Shown here piece by piece: positions 1 through 9,174 of a DNA stretch of 64,000 nucleotides. The stretch lies in NCBI RefSeq assembly GCF_007954585.1, contig NZ_CP042382.1, positions 3,658,001 to 3,722,000 on the forward strand, in the 5' to 3' direction. The stretch's first letter is position 1, and each line of letters opens with the position of its first letter. The DNA is from Pistricoccus aurantiacus. Its GTDB lineage: Bacteria > Pseudomonadota > Gammaproteobacteria > Pseudomonadales > Halomonadaceae. Position numbers and translations under genes: made by a program. The notes under the pieces were generated by a model. That model searched no databases, had not been told where the DNA came from, and saw only the letters and a program-made list of their open reading frames with translations.

Positions 1-793
1 TCTGCACGTAGCAGGAGGCGTCCGGCATATCGATATAGGTCTGCGGCTCCTCCGGCGTTTGCAGTTCGCCCTTCATTACGCCGTAATGCACCAGGAAGTT
101 GTGAATGCCCCGCTCGGTGATGGCGACACTCTGAGGCGTCGAGGTACCACCGCCGCCCAGTTCCGTGGCGACGAATATCTTGCCCTGGGATTCCACCGCG
201 GTATCGAAGAGCTTCGCCGCATCGAGCTCGAACATCATCATCGCCGCGGGCGCGCCGAAGGCGATGGCGCCTTCCAGGGCCTGACGCTGCTGATCCGCAT
301 TGTCCAGACGATGGGAGGCTGCAAAGGGAATGATATCCAGGGTGCGCCCGCCGGAATGCAGGTCCAGCACCACGTCGCTGAGCGGCACCAGATAGCGGGT
401 GAAGTAATCAGCGATCTGCTCCGTCACGTTTCCGTCCGGGTTGCCGGGAAAACTGCGATTGAGATTGCCCTGATCCAGCCCGGAGGTGCGCTTGCCCGCT
501 CGCGCCGCCGGCAGGTTCATCATCGGCACGATGATCACACGGCCCTGGATCTGAGCGGCTTCGAGAGTCGTCGTCAGCTTGAGCAGCGCGGTGATGCCCT
601 CGTACTCGTCGCCGTGATTGCCCCCGGTCAGCAACGCCGTGGGGCCCTCGCCGTTCTTGATCACGCTGACGGGAATCATCACCGCCCCCCAGGCGGATTC
701 ATCCGTCGAAATCGGCAGCTTGAGATAGCCGTGCTGCACGCCGTCCCGATCGAAATCGACGGTGGTGGAAATAGGGCTTGGCCTAAGGCTCAT
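1..793 (-). CDS. doeB: N-alpha-acetyl-L-2,4-diaminobutyrate deacetylase, 3' end cut by window
   Basis: Zinc-dependent deacylase of the succinylglutamate desuccinylase/aspartoacylase family. In ectoine catabolism DoeB removes the acetyl group from N-alpha-acetyl-diaminobutyrate, the product of DoeA. The reading frame is open from an ATG at 793 to the window edge, about 264 residues. The metal-site pattern GGNHGDEYEG near residue 60 and the later DLHSGG are the expected zinc ligands of this family. The gene lies directly downstream of doeA on the same strand (37 bp), the order known from Halomonas elongata, so co-transcription is likely. The C-terminus lies outside the window. A long plus-strand frame over the same bases is its antisense shadow. 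Confidence 0.9.
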   Translation of the reverse strand, partial: MSLRPSPISTTVDFDRDGVQHGYLKLPISTDESAWGAVMIPVSVIKNGEGPTALLTGGNHGDEYEGITALLKLTTTLEAAQIQGRVIIVPMMNLPAARAGKRTSGLDQGNLNRSFPGNPDGNVTEQIADYFTRYLVPLSDVVLDLHSGGRTLDIIPFAASHRLDNADQQRQALEGAIAFGAPAAMMMFELDAAKLFDTAVESQGKIFVATELGGGGTSTPQSVAITERGIHNFLVHYGVMKGELQTPEEPQTYIDMPDASCYVQ

Positions 794-830
794 AGTCGCT
801 CCTTGAAAGACAATGCTCGCGGGTGGCGGA

Positions 831-2030
831 TTAATGAACGAATAGCTGACGAGGAAAGTTCGCCAATGTCTCGACACCGGTCTCGGTGATCAGAATGCTT
901 TCAGTGATTTCCATACCCCATTCATCAAGCCATAGCCCCGGCATGAAATGAAAGGTCATGCCCGGCTCAAGCACGGTTTCATCCGTGGGACGCAGGCTCA
1001 TGGTGCGCTCCCCCCAGTCCGGGGGATAGCTGATGCCGATAGGATAGCCACAGCGAGAACCGCCACGGTCAAAACCGTACTTGTCCATGGCAGTACCCAG
1101 GGCCATGGCGATATCCGCGCAGCGATTGCCGGGCTTGGCGACCTCGAGCCCCTTTTCGATGCCTTCCAGTAGCGCGGATTCCGCCCGCATGAAGTCCCGG
1201 GGCGGCTTGCCGAGATAGACGGTACGGGACATGGGCGAGTGGTAGCGCTTGAAGACCCCGGCGATCTCGAAGAAGGTACCCTCGCCCTCGCGAAACGGTG
1301 TATCGTCCCAGGTCAGATGGGGCGCGGAGGCGTCCAGCCCGGTCGGCAGCAGCGGCACGATGGCGGGATAATCGCCGCCGTGCACCTTGCCGTTTTCATC
1401 CTTCCAGCCCTCGATGCCGACGCGATAGATCTCGGATACCAGCTTGCTCTTGGCCAGCCCCGGTTCGATCACTTCCAGTATCCGCGTGTGCATGCCCTCG
1501 ACGATCTTCGCCGCCACCCGCATATAGGCGATTTCCTGAGGCGACTTGATCGCCCGGCACCAGTTGACCAGCCCGTTGGCATCCTCGAAACGCGCGTGGG
1601 GCAATTCCCGCAGCAGGCTCTGGTAGGCCTTGGCGGAGAAGTAGTAGTTATCCATTTCCATGCCGATCACCCCTTCGTGCCAGCCGCGATCCGGAATGAT
1701 CGACTGGGCGAGATAGTCCATGGGGTGCATGTTCGGGTTCTGGACGTAGTAATCCGGATAATAGGTGATGTTCTCTTCCGCGATCCAGCAGGTACGCAGG
1801 GCGCCGTTGGCGTCCATGCGTCGGCCGTACCACACCGGCTCGCCTTCGAGACTCACCAGCACGCACTGATGCACATAGAACGACCAGCCGTCGTAGCCGG
1901 TCAGCCAGGCCATGTTGGAAGGGTCGCTGATGATCAGGAGATCGATGCCGCGACTGGCCATTTGCGTGCGCACCTTCCACAACCGAACATGATATTCCTC
2001 GCAGGTGAACGGCAGGTTTACCTTGAGCAT
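831..2030 (-). CDS. doeA: Ectoine hydrolase
   Basis: M24-family (creatinase/prolidase fold) hydrolase of 399 residues that opens the ectoine ring to give N-acetyl-diaminobutyrate, the first step in using ectoine as carbon and nitrogen source in the cytoplasm. The N-terminal creatinase-like domain covers roughly residues 1-160 and the pita-bread catalytic domain the rest. Visible family features include the start region MLKVNLPF, the HLTWDDTPF segment, and the C-terminal GMTFHFMPG and EITESILIT blocks. Length and sequence fit DoeA closely. It is followed by doeB. The 231-bp gap to the divergent ghrA should hold its promoter; no clear regulator site was recognised there. Confidence 0.93.
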   Translation of the reverse strand: MLKVNLPFTCEEYHVRLWKVRTQMASRGIDLLIISDPSNMAWLTGYDGWSFYVHQCVLVSLEGEPVWYGRRMDANGALRTCWIAEENITYYPDYYVQNPNMHPMDYLAQSIIPDRGWHEGVIGMEMDNYYFSAKAYQSLLRELPHARFEDANGLVNWCRAIKSPQEIAYMRVAAKIVEGMHTRILEVIEPGLAKSKLVSEIYRVGIEGWKDENGKVHGGDYPAIVPLLPTGLDASAPHLTWDDTPFREGEGTFFEIAGVFKRYHSPMSRTVYLGKPPRDFMRAESALLEGIEKGLEVAKPGNRCADIAMALGTAMDKYGFDRGGSRCGYPIGISYPPDWGERTMSLRPTDETVLEPGMTFHFMPGLWLDEWGMEITESILITETGVETLANFPRQLFVH

Positions 2031-2261
2031 GAGCCACTCGTCATTTCCAAACTCGTAGAACGGCCTCGCCCCGCAAATCGAAGGGGCAAAGCCGGGCGCG
2101 ATTACGTTCTTTCCACTGACTTTATCGACCTACTTTATAGAATTTTGATACTAGCACCGCGGTAGCGCCGAGGGTCAAAACCTTTTTCGTCTATGCCTTG
2201 CGAGACCGCGCCCCAGTGTCGAAGATGAAGGACATGGAAAACCTGGAAGCAAGGAGCGGCA

Positions 2262-3197
2262 ATGCGCGTACTGATTCATATCGATAACCTCGAGAAGTGG
2301 CGCGCTGCGCTGACAAAGCGCCTGCCGGAAGCGGATATCGTCACCAGCAGCGACCCGGAAGAACATCGTCGCCACGCGGACTATCTTGCGGTGTGGAAAC
2401 CGCCGAGCTGGCTTTTCGAGAATCAACCCGGGCTCAAGGGCATCGTCAATCTCGGCGCCGGGGTGGACGCCCTGCTCGCCACCCCAAAGCTTCCGGAGAA
2501 CGTGCCCATCGTCAAGCTGCGGGACGCCGGCATGGCGCCGCCCATGGCGGATTACGTGCTGTACGGCGTGCTGCATTTTCAGCGCGACTTCGACCGCTAC
2601 CTCGGCGATGAGAGTGAACAGCGCTGGCAGCCTCGCGAGATCGTGGAAAAATCCGACTGGCCGGTGGGAGTGCTGGGGCTCGGGGCGATCGGAAGCCAGG
2701 TGGCGAAGCGACTGGCTGAATCAGGCTTCCCGGTCCACGGCTGGAGCCGCAGCCCGAAAAGTCTTAAGAATGTCACCTGCCATCACGGTGAAGTCGGGCT
2801 CGAGGACATTCTCAAGCAGGTACGCACCCTGGTCACGCTGCTGCCGGATACGCCGCGGACTCGCGGCCTGATCGATGCCGAACGCCTCGCCCTGCTGCCT
2901 CGCGGCGCCACCCTGATCAATCCGGGGCGCGGCGCTCTCGTGGATGAAACGGCGCTGGTCGAGGCGCTGGGAAACAGCGAACAGGAAGGCCACCTGCGCG
3001 GCGCCCTGCTGGATGTGTTCGAGACGGAACCGCTGCCGGAAGATAGCCCCTTGTGGCGCCATCCCCGGGTACGCCTGACGCCGCACATGTCCGCGCCGAC
3101 GCCCTTTGAAGCCGCGGCGGATCAGGTAGTGGAAGCGATTCATAGCTGGGAAGCCGGGGAAACCTTGGCAACCGTCGACCGTCGAAGCGGTTATTGA
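2262..3197 (+). CDS. ghrA: Glyoxylate/hydroxypyruvate reductase A
   Basis: NAD(P)H-dependent D-2-hydroxyacid dehydrogenase of 311 residues that reduces glyoxylate to glycolate and hydroxypyruvate to glycerate. The Rossmann motif GLGAIGSQVA is near residues 138-147. The active-site Arg lies in NPGRGALVDE and the catalytic His in LTPHMSAPT. Length matches E. coli GhrA (312). The ATG follows AAGGAG with normal spacing. It is divergent from doeA, and the pncA gene starts 31 bp downstream on the same strand, so it may head a loose transcription unit, although no functional link to NAD salvage is obvious. Confidence 0.9.
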   Translation: MRVLIHIDNLEKWRAALTKRLPEADIVTSSDPEEHRRHADYLAVWKPPSWLFENQPGLKGIVNLGAGVDALLATPKLPENVPIVKLRDAGMAPPMADYVLYGVLHFQRDFDRYLGDESEQRWQPREIVEKSDWPVGVLGLGAIGSQVAKRLAESGFPVHGWSRSPKSLKNVTCHHGEVGLEDILKQVRTLVTLLPDTPRTRGLIDAERLALLPRGATLINPGRGALVDETALVEALGNSEQEGHLRGALLDVFETEPLPEDSPLWRHPRVRLTPHMSAPTPFEAAADQVVEAIHSWEAGETLATVDRRSGY

Positions 3198-3228
3198 GAA
3201 AAGCGCTACCGGAAAGGGAGTTACGCGC

Positions 3229-3792
3229 ATGTCCATGACATCTTATCGCTCCGGCGACGCCCTGCTGGTCGTCGATATGCAAAACGACTTCTGCGAGGGC
3301 GGCGCCCTGGCGGTGGAAGGCGGTCAGGCGATCGTGCCGGGCATCAACCGGGAAATCGAAGCGGCGCGTGCCGCCGGCGCCCTGATCGTCGCCTCCCGGG
3401 ATTGGCATCCGGTGGATCATGTGAGCTTCGTCACTCAAGGGGGGCCCTGGCCGCCGCATTGCGTGCAGGACACCTTCGGCGCCGCCTTTCATCCAGAGCT
3501 GGGGCTCCCCGACCTTACCATCAAGGTCAGCAAGGGCACCGCCTTCGATCGGGATGCCTATTCCGCCTTCGACCAGACAGGCCTGGCCGGCTTCCTGCGC
3601 AACCGCCAGGTATCGCGGGTCATGGTCTGCGGCCTGGCGCTGGATGTCTGCGTGCGCGCCACGATCCTGGAAGCATTGAAGGAAGGCTTTGCGGTGCAAT
3701 TGCTCGCGCCGTTAAGCGAGCCGGTGCAACCGGAAAGCCGCCAGGCCTGCCTGGACGAGCTGAGCCAAGCGGGCTGCGAGGTGACGGCATGA
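3229..3792 (+). CDS. pncA: Nicotinamidase
   Basis: Cysteine hydrolase of the isochorismatase fold, 187 residues, converting nicotinamide to nicotinate for NAD salvage. The catalytic triad can be read: Asp in VVDMQNDF, Lys in KVSKGTAFDRD, and Cys in ALDVCVRAT. The metal site of nicotinamidases (D-x-H-x-x-x-H) appears as RDWHPVDHVSF, which separates it from generic isochorismatases. Its stop codon overlaps the start of the next gene as ATGA, so it is translationally coupled to a nicotinate phosphoribosyltransferase that uses its product. Confidence 0.93.
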   Translation: MSMTSYRSGDALLVVDMQNDFCEGGALAVEGGQAIVPGINREIEAARAAGALIVASRDWHPVDHVSFVTQGGPWPPHCVQDTFGAAFHPELGLPDLTIKVSKGTAFDRDAYSAFDQTGLAGFLRNRQVSRVMVCGLALDVCVRATILEALKEGFAVQLLAPLSEPVQPESRQACLDELSQAGCEVTA

Positions 3793-5129
3793 CGGCTTCT
3801 TCTCTGGCGGTGCAGGACGAGGATCTGGCGCTGGTCACCGATCTCTATCAGCTCACCATGCTGCAGGCCTACTTCAAGGAAGACATGGATGAGCGCGGTG
3901 TCTTCAGCCTGTATTTCCGCAGGCTGCCGGATTCGCGCAACTTCATGCTGGCCTGCGGGCAGCAATACGCCGCCGGGCTGGCGACTCGGGTGCGCTTTTC
4001 CCAGGCTGGCCTTGATCGCCTGGCCGCTACCGGCCGCTTCGACCACGACTTCCTTGCCTGGCTGAAGGATTACCGCTTTTCCGGGGATATCTGGACGCTG
4101 CCGGAAGGCACCCCGGTGTTTCCCAACGAACCCCTGATGGAGGTCGAGGCACCCATCGCCGAAGCGCAGCTTCTGGAAAGCCTGATCATGAATCAGGTAC
4201 AGGTGGAAACCACCCTGGCCTCGAAGGCGGTGCGCCTGGTGATCGCCGCCCGGGGTCGCCAGGTAGTGGATTTCGGCCTGCGCCGCATGCATGGCGTGGA
4301 CGCGGCGATGCGCGGCGTGCGCGCCTATCGCGCCGCCGGTCTCGACGGCACCAGCAACGTCCTGGGCGGCCTGCGTCACGACCTGACCCTGAGCGGCACC
4401 ATGGCCCATAGCTACGTACTGGCCCACAACGACGAGATGGAGGCTTTCCGCCAGTTTGCCAAGCTCTATCCGGGCACGACGCTGCTGGTGGATACCTACG
4501 ATACCTTGGCCGGGGTCGACAAGGTCATCGAGTTGATGGAAGGTCCCGATGCCATCCAGGTTGGCGCGGTGCGCCTGGACTCCGGTGACCTGGGAGAACT
4601 GGCCAGGGGCTCTCGGGAACGCCTCGACGCGGCGTGCTTCGAACAGGTCAAGATCGTCGCCAGCAGCAGCCTGGATGAATACAAGATCGCCGAGTTACTG
4701 GCGAATGATGCGCCGATCGATGTCTTTGGCGTGGGTACGGCATTGGGCGTATCCACGGATGCGCCGGTGACGGACCTGAGCTACAAGCTGGTGGAATACG
4801 CTGGCAAGCCATGCGTCAAGAACTCTCCCGGCAAGGTCAACCTGCCCTATCGCAAGCAGGTCTATCGCTTTCGGGACATCCAGGGACGTTATCAGCGGGA
4901 CCTGGTGTCCCGGCGCGAGGAATCCGTCGGCGAAGGAGAAGCGCTGCTGGCGCCCATGGTCAAGGCCGGGGAAATACTGGAAGACAGCCTGGCCGATTTG
5001 GAGACGATCCGCCAGCGGGTCAGCCAATCCATCGAAGACCTGCCGCCGGACTTGCGCCGGCTCGAAGCGGCGGCTACACCTTACCCGGTATCACTCAGCG
5101 ACGAGTTGAAGCGCTGGCAGCAGGATTGA
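3789..5129 (+). CDS. pncB: Nicotinate phosphoribosyltransferase (long form)
   Basis: Converts nicotinate and PRPP to nicotinate mononucleotide in the Preiss-Handler pathway. The protein has 446 residues counted from the ATG that overlaps the pncA stop; the frame stays open upstream inside pncA, but that part is antisense or shifted sequence. Family hallmarks are TDLYQLTMLQAY at the N-terminus, DFGLRRMHGVDAA, the Ser/Thr-rich GTMAHSYVLAH segment, and VRLDSGDL. It is the longer bacterial form, clearly different from the 400-residue PncB encoded on the minus strand near 21 kb, so this genome has two enzymes for the same step. Coupling to pncA points to salvage from nicotinamide. Confidence 0.92.
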   Translation: MTASSLAVQDEDLALVTDLYQLTMLQAYFKEDMDERGVFSLYFRRLPDSRNFMLACGQQYAAGLATRVRFSQAGLDRLAATGRFDHDFLAWLKDYRFSGDIWTLPEGTPVFPNEPLMEVEAPIAEAQLLESLIMNQVQVETTLASKAVRLVIAARGRQVVDFGLRRMHGVDAAMRGVRAYRAAGLDGTSNVLGGLRHDLTLSGTMAHSYVLAHNDEMEAFRQFAKLYPGTTLLVDTYDTLAGVDKVIELMEGPDAIQVGAVRLDSGDLGELARGSRERLDAACFEQVKIVASSSLDEYKIAELLANDAPIDVFGVGTALGVSTDAPVTDLSYKLVEYAGKPCVKNSPGKVNLPYRKQVYRFRDIQGRYQRDLVSRREESVGEGEALLAPMVKAGEILEDSLADLETIRQRVSQSIEDLPPDLRRLEAAATPYPVSLSDELKRWQQD

Positions 5130-5169
5130 TCATCCAAGAAACCACTCGAGCATCAAGGAAGAAAATTTC

Positions 5170-6780
5170 ATGAACCGACGCGATTTCCTGAAGGCAACCG
5201 GGGTGCTGGGCAGCAGCGCCTTTCTGCCGCTTTCCAGCCTGCTGGCGGCGGTCGACGGCTCGACTCGAACCATCGGCCCTCGGGAACCTTTCGATTATGC
5301 CTGGCTCAAGGGCCTGGCCAGGAGCCTTTCCGAGCAGGCGTATCAGTCCCCGGAGGCCGAGCTGCCGAAGACGCTGCAGGACCTGAGCTGGGACGACTAC
5401 CAGGCCATCGCCTTCCAGAAGGATCATGCCCTGTGGGCCGATGATGAAGCCTCGCCCTTTCAGGCCCAGCTCTTCCATCTGGGGCTCTACTTCAAGAAGC
5501 CGGTGCATATCTTCGAGGTGGAAGACGGTCAGGCCCAGGAAATCGCCTTCGATCCGGCCATGTTCGATTACGGCGACACGGATATCGAGCCGGACGAGCT
5601 GCCGGAAGATCTGGGCTTCGCCGGCTTTCGGCTGCATCATCAGAGCGACTGGCAGCGGGACGTGGCGGCTTTCCTCGGCGCCAGCTATTTCCGCGCCGTG
5701 GGCAAGTCGCGCCAGTACGGCCTGTCCGCCCGAGGCCTGGCCATCGACACCGCCATGGATCGTCCGGAGGAGTTCCCGGATTTCACTCGCTTCTGGCTGG
5801 AAAGGCCCCAGGACGGCAGCGAGGCGGTCACCGTCTATGCGCTGCTGGAATCACCGAGCGTCACCGGCGCCTATCGCTTTCTCATCACCTACGGCGAGGG
5901 CACGGTCATGGACGTGGATGCAGCGCTCTATCCGCGCAAGGCCATGGAGCGCCTGGGCATCGCGCCGTTGACCAGCATGTACATGGTCGGCGAGAACGAT
6001 CAGCAGGCTAACTGGGACTGGCGCCAGGAAATTCACGATTCCGACGGACTTTCTCTGCATACCGGCAGCGACGAGTGGCTGTGGCGCCCCCTCGCCAATC
6101 CGCCGAGCCTGCGCTTCAACAGCTTCCAGGATGAAAGTCCCCGCGGCTTCGGCCTGCTGCAGCGGGACCAGAACTTCGATCACTATCAGGACGACGGCGT
6201 CTTCTACGATCGTCGCCCCAGCGTGTGGATCGAACCCAAGGGCGACTGGGGGGCCGGCGCGGTGCAACTGGTGGAAATCCCCACCCTGGACGAAACCTTC
6301 GACAATATCGTCGCCTTCTGGAACCCGGCGGCGCCGGCGGAGCCGGGCAGCGAAATGCTCTACGGCTACCGTATCTATTGGCAGGCCCGTCCACCGGCAC
6401 AGCCAACTCTCGCGCGCTGCGTGGCCACCCGCACCGGCATCGGCGGCCTGGTGGGCAAGCGGCGGGAATACTTCAGCTGGCGCTTCGTGGTGGATTTCCA
6501 AGGCGGCCCTTTCCCCTTCGACGGCTCAGAGGAAGTCGAAGTGAAGCCGGTCATCGAGACCAGTGCCGGGCGAGTCGAGATCACTTCCGCCCGCCCGCTG
6601 GACGCCATCGACGGCTATCGCGCCATGTTCGACGTAGTGCCCCCGGATGACGGCACCGAACCCATCAACCTGCGCCTGTACCTCAAGGCGGAGGATCAAC
6701 CGCTGACGGAAACCTGGATCTACCAGTGGACCCCGCCCCCGGCGGAGGAGCGGGAGCTGCATAACCCGGGACATCTTTGA
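5170..6780 (+). CDS. opgD: Periplasmic glucan biosynthesis protein OpgD/MdoD
   Basis: MdoG-family protein of 536 residues acting in the periplasm on osmoregulated periplasmic glucans. The N-terminus carries a twin-arginine signal (RRDFLKATG at residues 3-11, followed by a hydrophobic stretch), which is typical of OpgD and absent from OpgG. The body shows the family pattern, including FDYAWLKGLA near residue 43 and FLGASYFRAVG near residue 168. The ATG follows AAGGAAG. It lies 40 bp after the nicotinate phosphoribosyltransferase and converges on the beta-propeller gene downstream. Osmoregulated glucans fit a bacterium from habitats of changing salinity. Confidence 0.88.
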   Translation: MNRRDFLKATGVLGSSAFLPLSSLLAAVDGSTRTIGPREPFDYAWLKGLARSLSEQAYQSPEAELPKTLQDLSWDDYQAIAFQKDHALWADDEASPFQAQLFHLGLYFKKPVHIFEVEDGQAQEIAFDPAMFDYGDTDIEPDELPEDLGFAGFRLHHQSDWQRDVAAFLGASYFRAVGKSRQYGLSARGLAIDTAMDRPEEFPDFTRFWLERPQDGSEAVTVYALLESPSVTGAYRFLITYGEGTVMDVDAALYPRKAMERLGIAPLTSMYMVGENDQQANWDWRQEIHDSDGLSLHTGSDEWLWRPLANPPSLRFNSFQDESPRGFGLLQRDQNFDHYQDDGVFYDRRPSVWIEPKGDWGAGAVQLVEIPTLDETFDNIVAFWNPAAPAEPGSEMLYGYRIYWQARPPAQPTLARCVATRTGIGGLVGKRREYFSWRFVVDFQGGPFPFDGSEEVEVKPVIETSAGRVEITSARPLDAIDGYRAMFDVVPPDDGTEPINLRLYLKAEDQPLTETWIYQWTPPPAEERELHNPGHL

Positions 6781-6819
6781 TGGCCCGGCCTACGAGCTGT
6801 CGAACTATCCATATTCAAG

Positions 6820-8136
6820 CTATCGACAATCGAACTCCGTTACCGGCACCGCGTAGACGAAGCCATCCTGGCTGCCGACAAAAACGGTATTGTTGATCAC
6901 CACCGGTCCGCCGGGAGCGAGCGCCGTTGCGGAGGCGGCGTTACTTGAACCGCCTAGCTTCATCTTGCTGGTAGCCTGGCCGTTTTCGCAGCGGGGTTCG
7001 TCGCCGTCTTCCGCGTCCAGTGCATAGAGAAAGCCGGCGGTATCACCGAAGAACACCTTGCCGGCGGTGATCGCCGGGGCGCCCTTGATACCGGCGTTGG
7101 TCGGATGCTCCCACAGGCGCTTGCCGGTTTTCAGATCGTAGGCATACATGCCGCGGGCGTAAGGGCTACCCACGAAGACCTTCCCATCGGCGATGGCCGG
7201 GGCGCCGGAGGTATTATTGGGCTGATGGGGGCCGCTACCCAGCAGATCCTCCCAGAGAAGCTCGCCGGACATGGCATCGAAGGCGTAGATAAAATGGAAG
7301 CCACCGCGCTGGGTCGAGTAGCGACGCTTTTCCTGATCGGAAAGATTATGACGCCCCACCATTCCCGTCATCACCACGATTCCATCCGAGACCGCCGGAG
7401 GCACGTCGGTGAAGGAGGCGGTTTCGTCGAAACGCCATCGAATGTCGCGATTGTCGAGATCCACCGCGATTACGCTGTTGAGTGAACCCACGTACAGTAC
7501 GCCGTCTTCGATTGCCGGAGAGGACATGCTCACCCAGCCGGGCAGCTCCAAAGACCAGCGCTGCTCGCCGCTTCCCGGATCCAGGGCGAGCAGCTCGCCG
7601 CCGCCGGTGGTGATATAGAGGGTTTCGTCCCACATGGCCGGGGTGGGCATGACCTCCCCCAGGGTGGCGTGACTCCACAAGGTGGCGCCATCCTCAGGGT
7701 CCACCGCCATCACCCCGCTGTCACCAGTGCCGCGCACGAATTCGCTTTGAAAGGCACGATTGCCATAGCCGACGAAGATTCTACCGTCGGACTGAATCAT
7801 CTCCGAGTGAATCCAGTTAGGTGCGTGACGAAACCAGGGGTTGTCGTCGTGCCAGGCCGCCTTGCCTTCGGGCAGATTGAAGCGGAACATGCCGCCGGTG
7901 GCGTGATTGCCGATATAAAGTGCGTTATCCACGATCACCGGGGTCGCCCGCACCTGATCGCCGGTGCGAAACTTCATGCGCTTGAGCGGCGCATCGCCAT
8001 TGCTGAATACCGCGTTATTGGTGGCATCCAGACGATACTGAGTCCATTCGTCGGGACCGAAGCCAGCCGCGAGCGTCGAACTCGTCAGTGCCATCAGACA
8101 TCCTGTCAGCAGCGTGTGTTTTTTCCAGACATTCAT
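6820..8136 (-). CDS. Exported PQQ-like beta-propeller repeat protein
   Basis: A 438-residue secreted protein built from WD/PQQ-type propeller blades. Repeated motifs such as YIGNHATGG, VYVGSLNSVIAVDLD, VFVGSPYARGMYAYDLKTG and FFGDTAGFLYALDAEDGD recur about every 40-50 residues. The ATG at 8136 is chosen over the longer open frame because it is preceded by AGGAA and begins a good Sec signal peptide (KKHTLLTGCLMALTSSTLAA). PQQ-like propellers occur in quinoprotein dehydrogenases and BamB-like scaffolds. The catalytic disulfide and metal ligands of PQQ alcohol dehydrogenases were not recognised, so a non-enzymatic role is possible. Its upstream region is made of degenerate 16-bp repeats. Confidence 0.75.
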   Translation of the reverse strand: MNVWKKHTLLTGCLMALTSSTLAAGFGPDEWTQYRLDATNNAVFSNGDAPLKRMKFRTGDQVRATPVIVDNALYIGNHATGGMFRFNLPEGKAAWHDDNPWFRHAPNWIHSEMIQSDGRIFVGYGNRAFQSEFVRGTGDSGVMAVDPEDGATLWSHATLGEVMPTPAMWDETLYITTGGGELLALDPGSGEQRWSLELPGWVSMSSPAIEDGVLYVGSLNSVIAVDLDNRDIRWRFDETASFTDVPPAVSDGIVVMTGMVGRHNLSDQEKRRYSTQRGGFHFIYAFDAMSGELLWEDLLGSGPHQPNNTSGAPAIADGKVFVGSPYARGMYAYDLKTGKRLWEHPTNAGIKGAPAITAGKVFFGDTAGFLYALDAEDGDEPRCENGQATSKMKLGGSSNAASATALAPGGPVVINNTVFVGSQDGFVYAVPVTEFDCR

Positions 8137-8150
8137 TGTGTATTCCTCAT

Positions 8151-8250
8151 GGCATATATGATTTACGGTATATATTCCCCACGCCATGTATTACTGACGT
8201 CATGTTTTTGTGGCTTATGTTATCTACGGCATATGTTATTGACGCCATGG
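8151..8250. repeat. Degenerate 16-bp tandem repeat, about six units
   Basis: Units read GGCATATATGATTTAC, GGTATATATTCCCCAC, GCCATGTATTACTGAC, GTCATGTTTTTGTG, GCTTATGTTATCTAC and GGCATATGTTATTGAC, then a partial GCCATGG. The consensus is close to GSCATATRTTATTGAC, with slips of 1-2 bases in units four and five. The array fills the divergent control region between the propeller gene and the DUF3108 gene, starting 14 bp upstream of the propeller start codon. Confidence 0.75.
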
Positions 8251-8366
8251 CAAGCAATGAATCGCGAGATATTGGACTTAGCCTAGTCCAAGCGGTCGTA
8301 AATCTGGAACCTTTTGCTTTAACGGTTCTTCCAAGCCTTCTGGCGACACGAATTCAAGGAGTGAAC

Positions 8367-9086
8367 ATGCATCGCTTACACCGCGCCCTTTATCTGGTTC
8401 TGATGCTGGTCTGGATAGGCGCTGGCCATGGCGCCCTGGCGGTCACCGAAGCGAACGTCGATGACGAAACCGTCACGCCCTTTTCCGCCACCTATCGGCT
8501 ACATATCGACGGCTGGCCGAGCGCCCACATTCATCATCGGCTATCTCATCAGCCGGACAGCGATAGCTGGCAAAGCGAGATGCGTGCCGCTATCAGCATC
8601 GCCAAGGGATGGGAAAAAAGCCGTTTCCTCGTATCGCCTCAGAATGTGACGAGCCTGGATTACACCAGCGGCTACTCCCTGTTCGGCATGGGAGACAACT
8701 ATCAGCAGAACGCCGCTAGCCTGGACGGCTTGCCGGATCGTCAGGCGGCGCTGTTCGATTGGACCCGCCAGGTACGCGATGTCCGCTGCGGGCACACTCA
8801 GATGCCGCCCTGCGTTCTGCACTATGCGAATCACAAGGGCGAAGAGGAGACATTTCTCTATCGCATTGACGAGCGCGGCGAGCTGACGACCCCGGCGGGA
8901 AAATTCCCGGCGATTACCATCACGGCCTGGGAGCCGGACGAGCCGGACCGCTATTATCGGTTGAGCTTTCATCGCGACGTGCCCGGCCTGCTGCTGGCGC
9001 TGGATTATTATCGAGACGACAAGCGCAAGAGCTATCTGCGGGTCGACAGGCTGGCACTAGGAGTGCCGGAACCTCTATCACATTGA
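8367..9086 (+). CDS. DUF3108 family exported protein
   Basis: A 239-residue protein with an N-terminal signal peptide (hydrophobic residues 8-26). The body matches the DUF3108 pattern, a predicted beta-rich periplasmic protein: FSATYRLHIDGWPSAHIHHRL near the start and the C-terminal DVPGLLLALDYYRDD. The ATG at 8367 is preceded by AAGGA at 8356; the frame is open upstream, but that region is repeat DNA without a ribosome site. The function of the family is unknown. It stands alone between the divergent propeller gene and the lysO gene. Confidence 0.78.
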   Translation: MHRLHRALYLVLMLVWIGAGHGALAVTEANVDDETVTPFSATYRLHIDGWPSAHIHHRLSHQPDSDSWQSEMRAAISIAKGWEKSRFLVSPQNVTSLDYTSGYSLFGMGDNYQQNAASLDGLPDRQAALFDWTRQVRDVRCGHTQMPPCVLHYANHKGEEETFLYRIDERGELTTPAGKFPAITITAWEPDEPDRYYRLSFHRDVPGLLLALDYYRDDKRKSYLRVDRLALGVPEPLSH

Positions 9087-9174
9087 CTCAATACCTCGAG
9101 GAAAAGCGTTTTCCTTTATACGAAACAGCTTTTAAAGTGCTCCTTTCCTGCTCACCTGCACCGATGGAGCCGCC

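Noticed and set aside
59-889. 276-codon plus-strand frame opposite doeB
   Set aside because: Antisense shadow of a clear deacylase gene in GC-rich DNA; no ribosome site and no family match.
8151-8250. CRISPR-like array
   Set aside because: Units of 14-16 bp abut without spacers and are degenerate, so this is a tandem repeat, not CRISPR.
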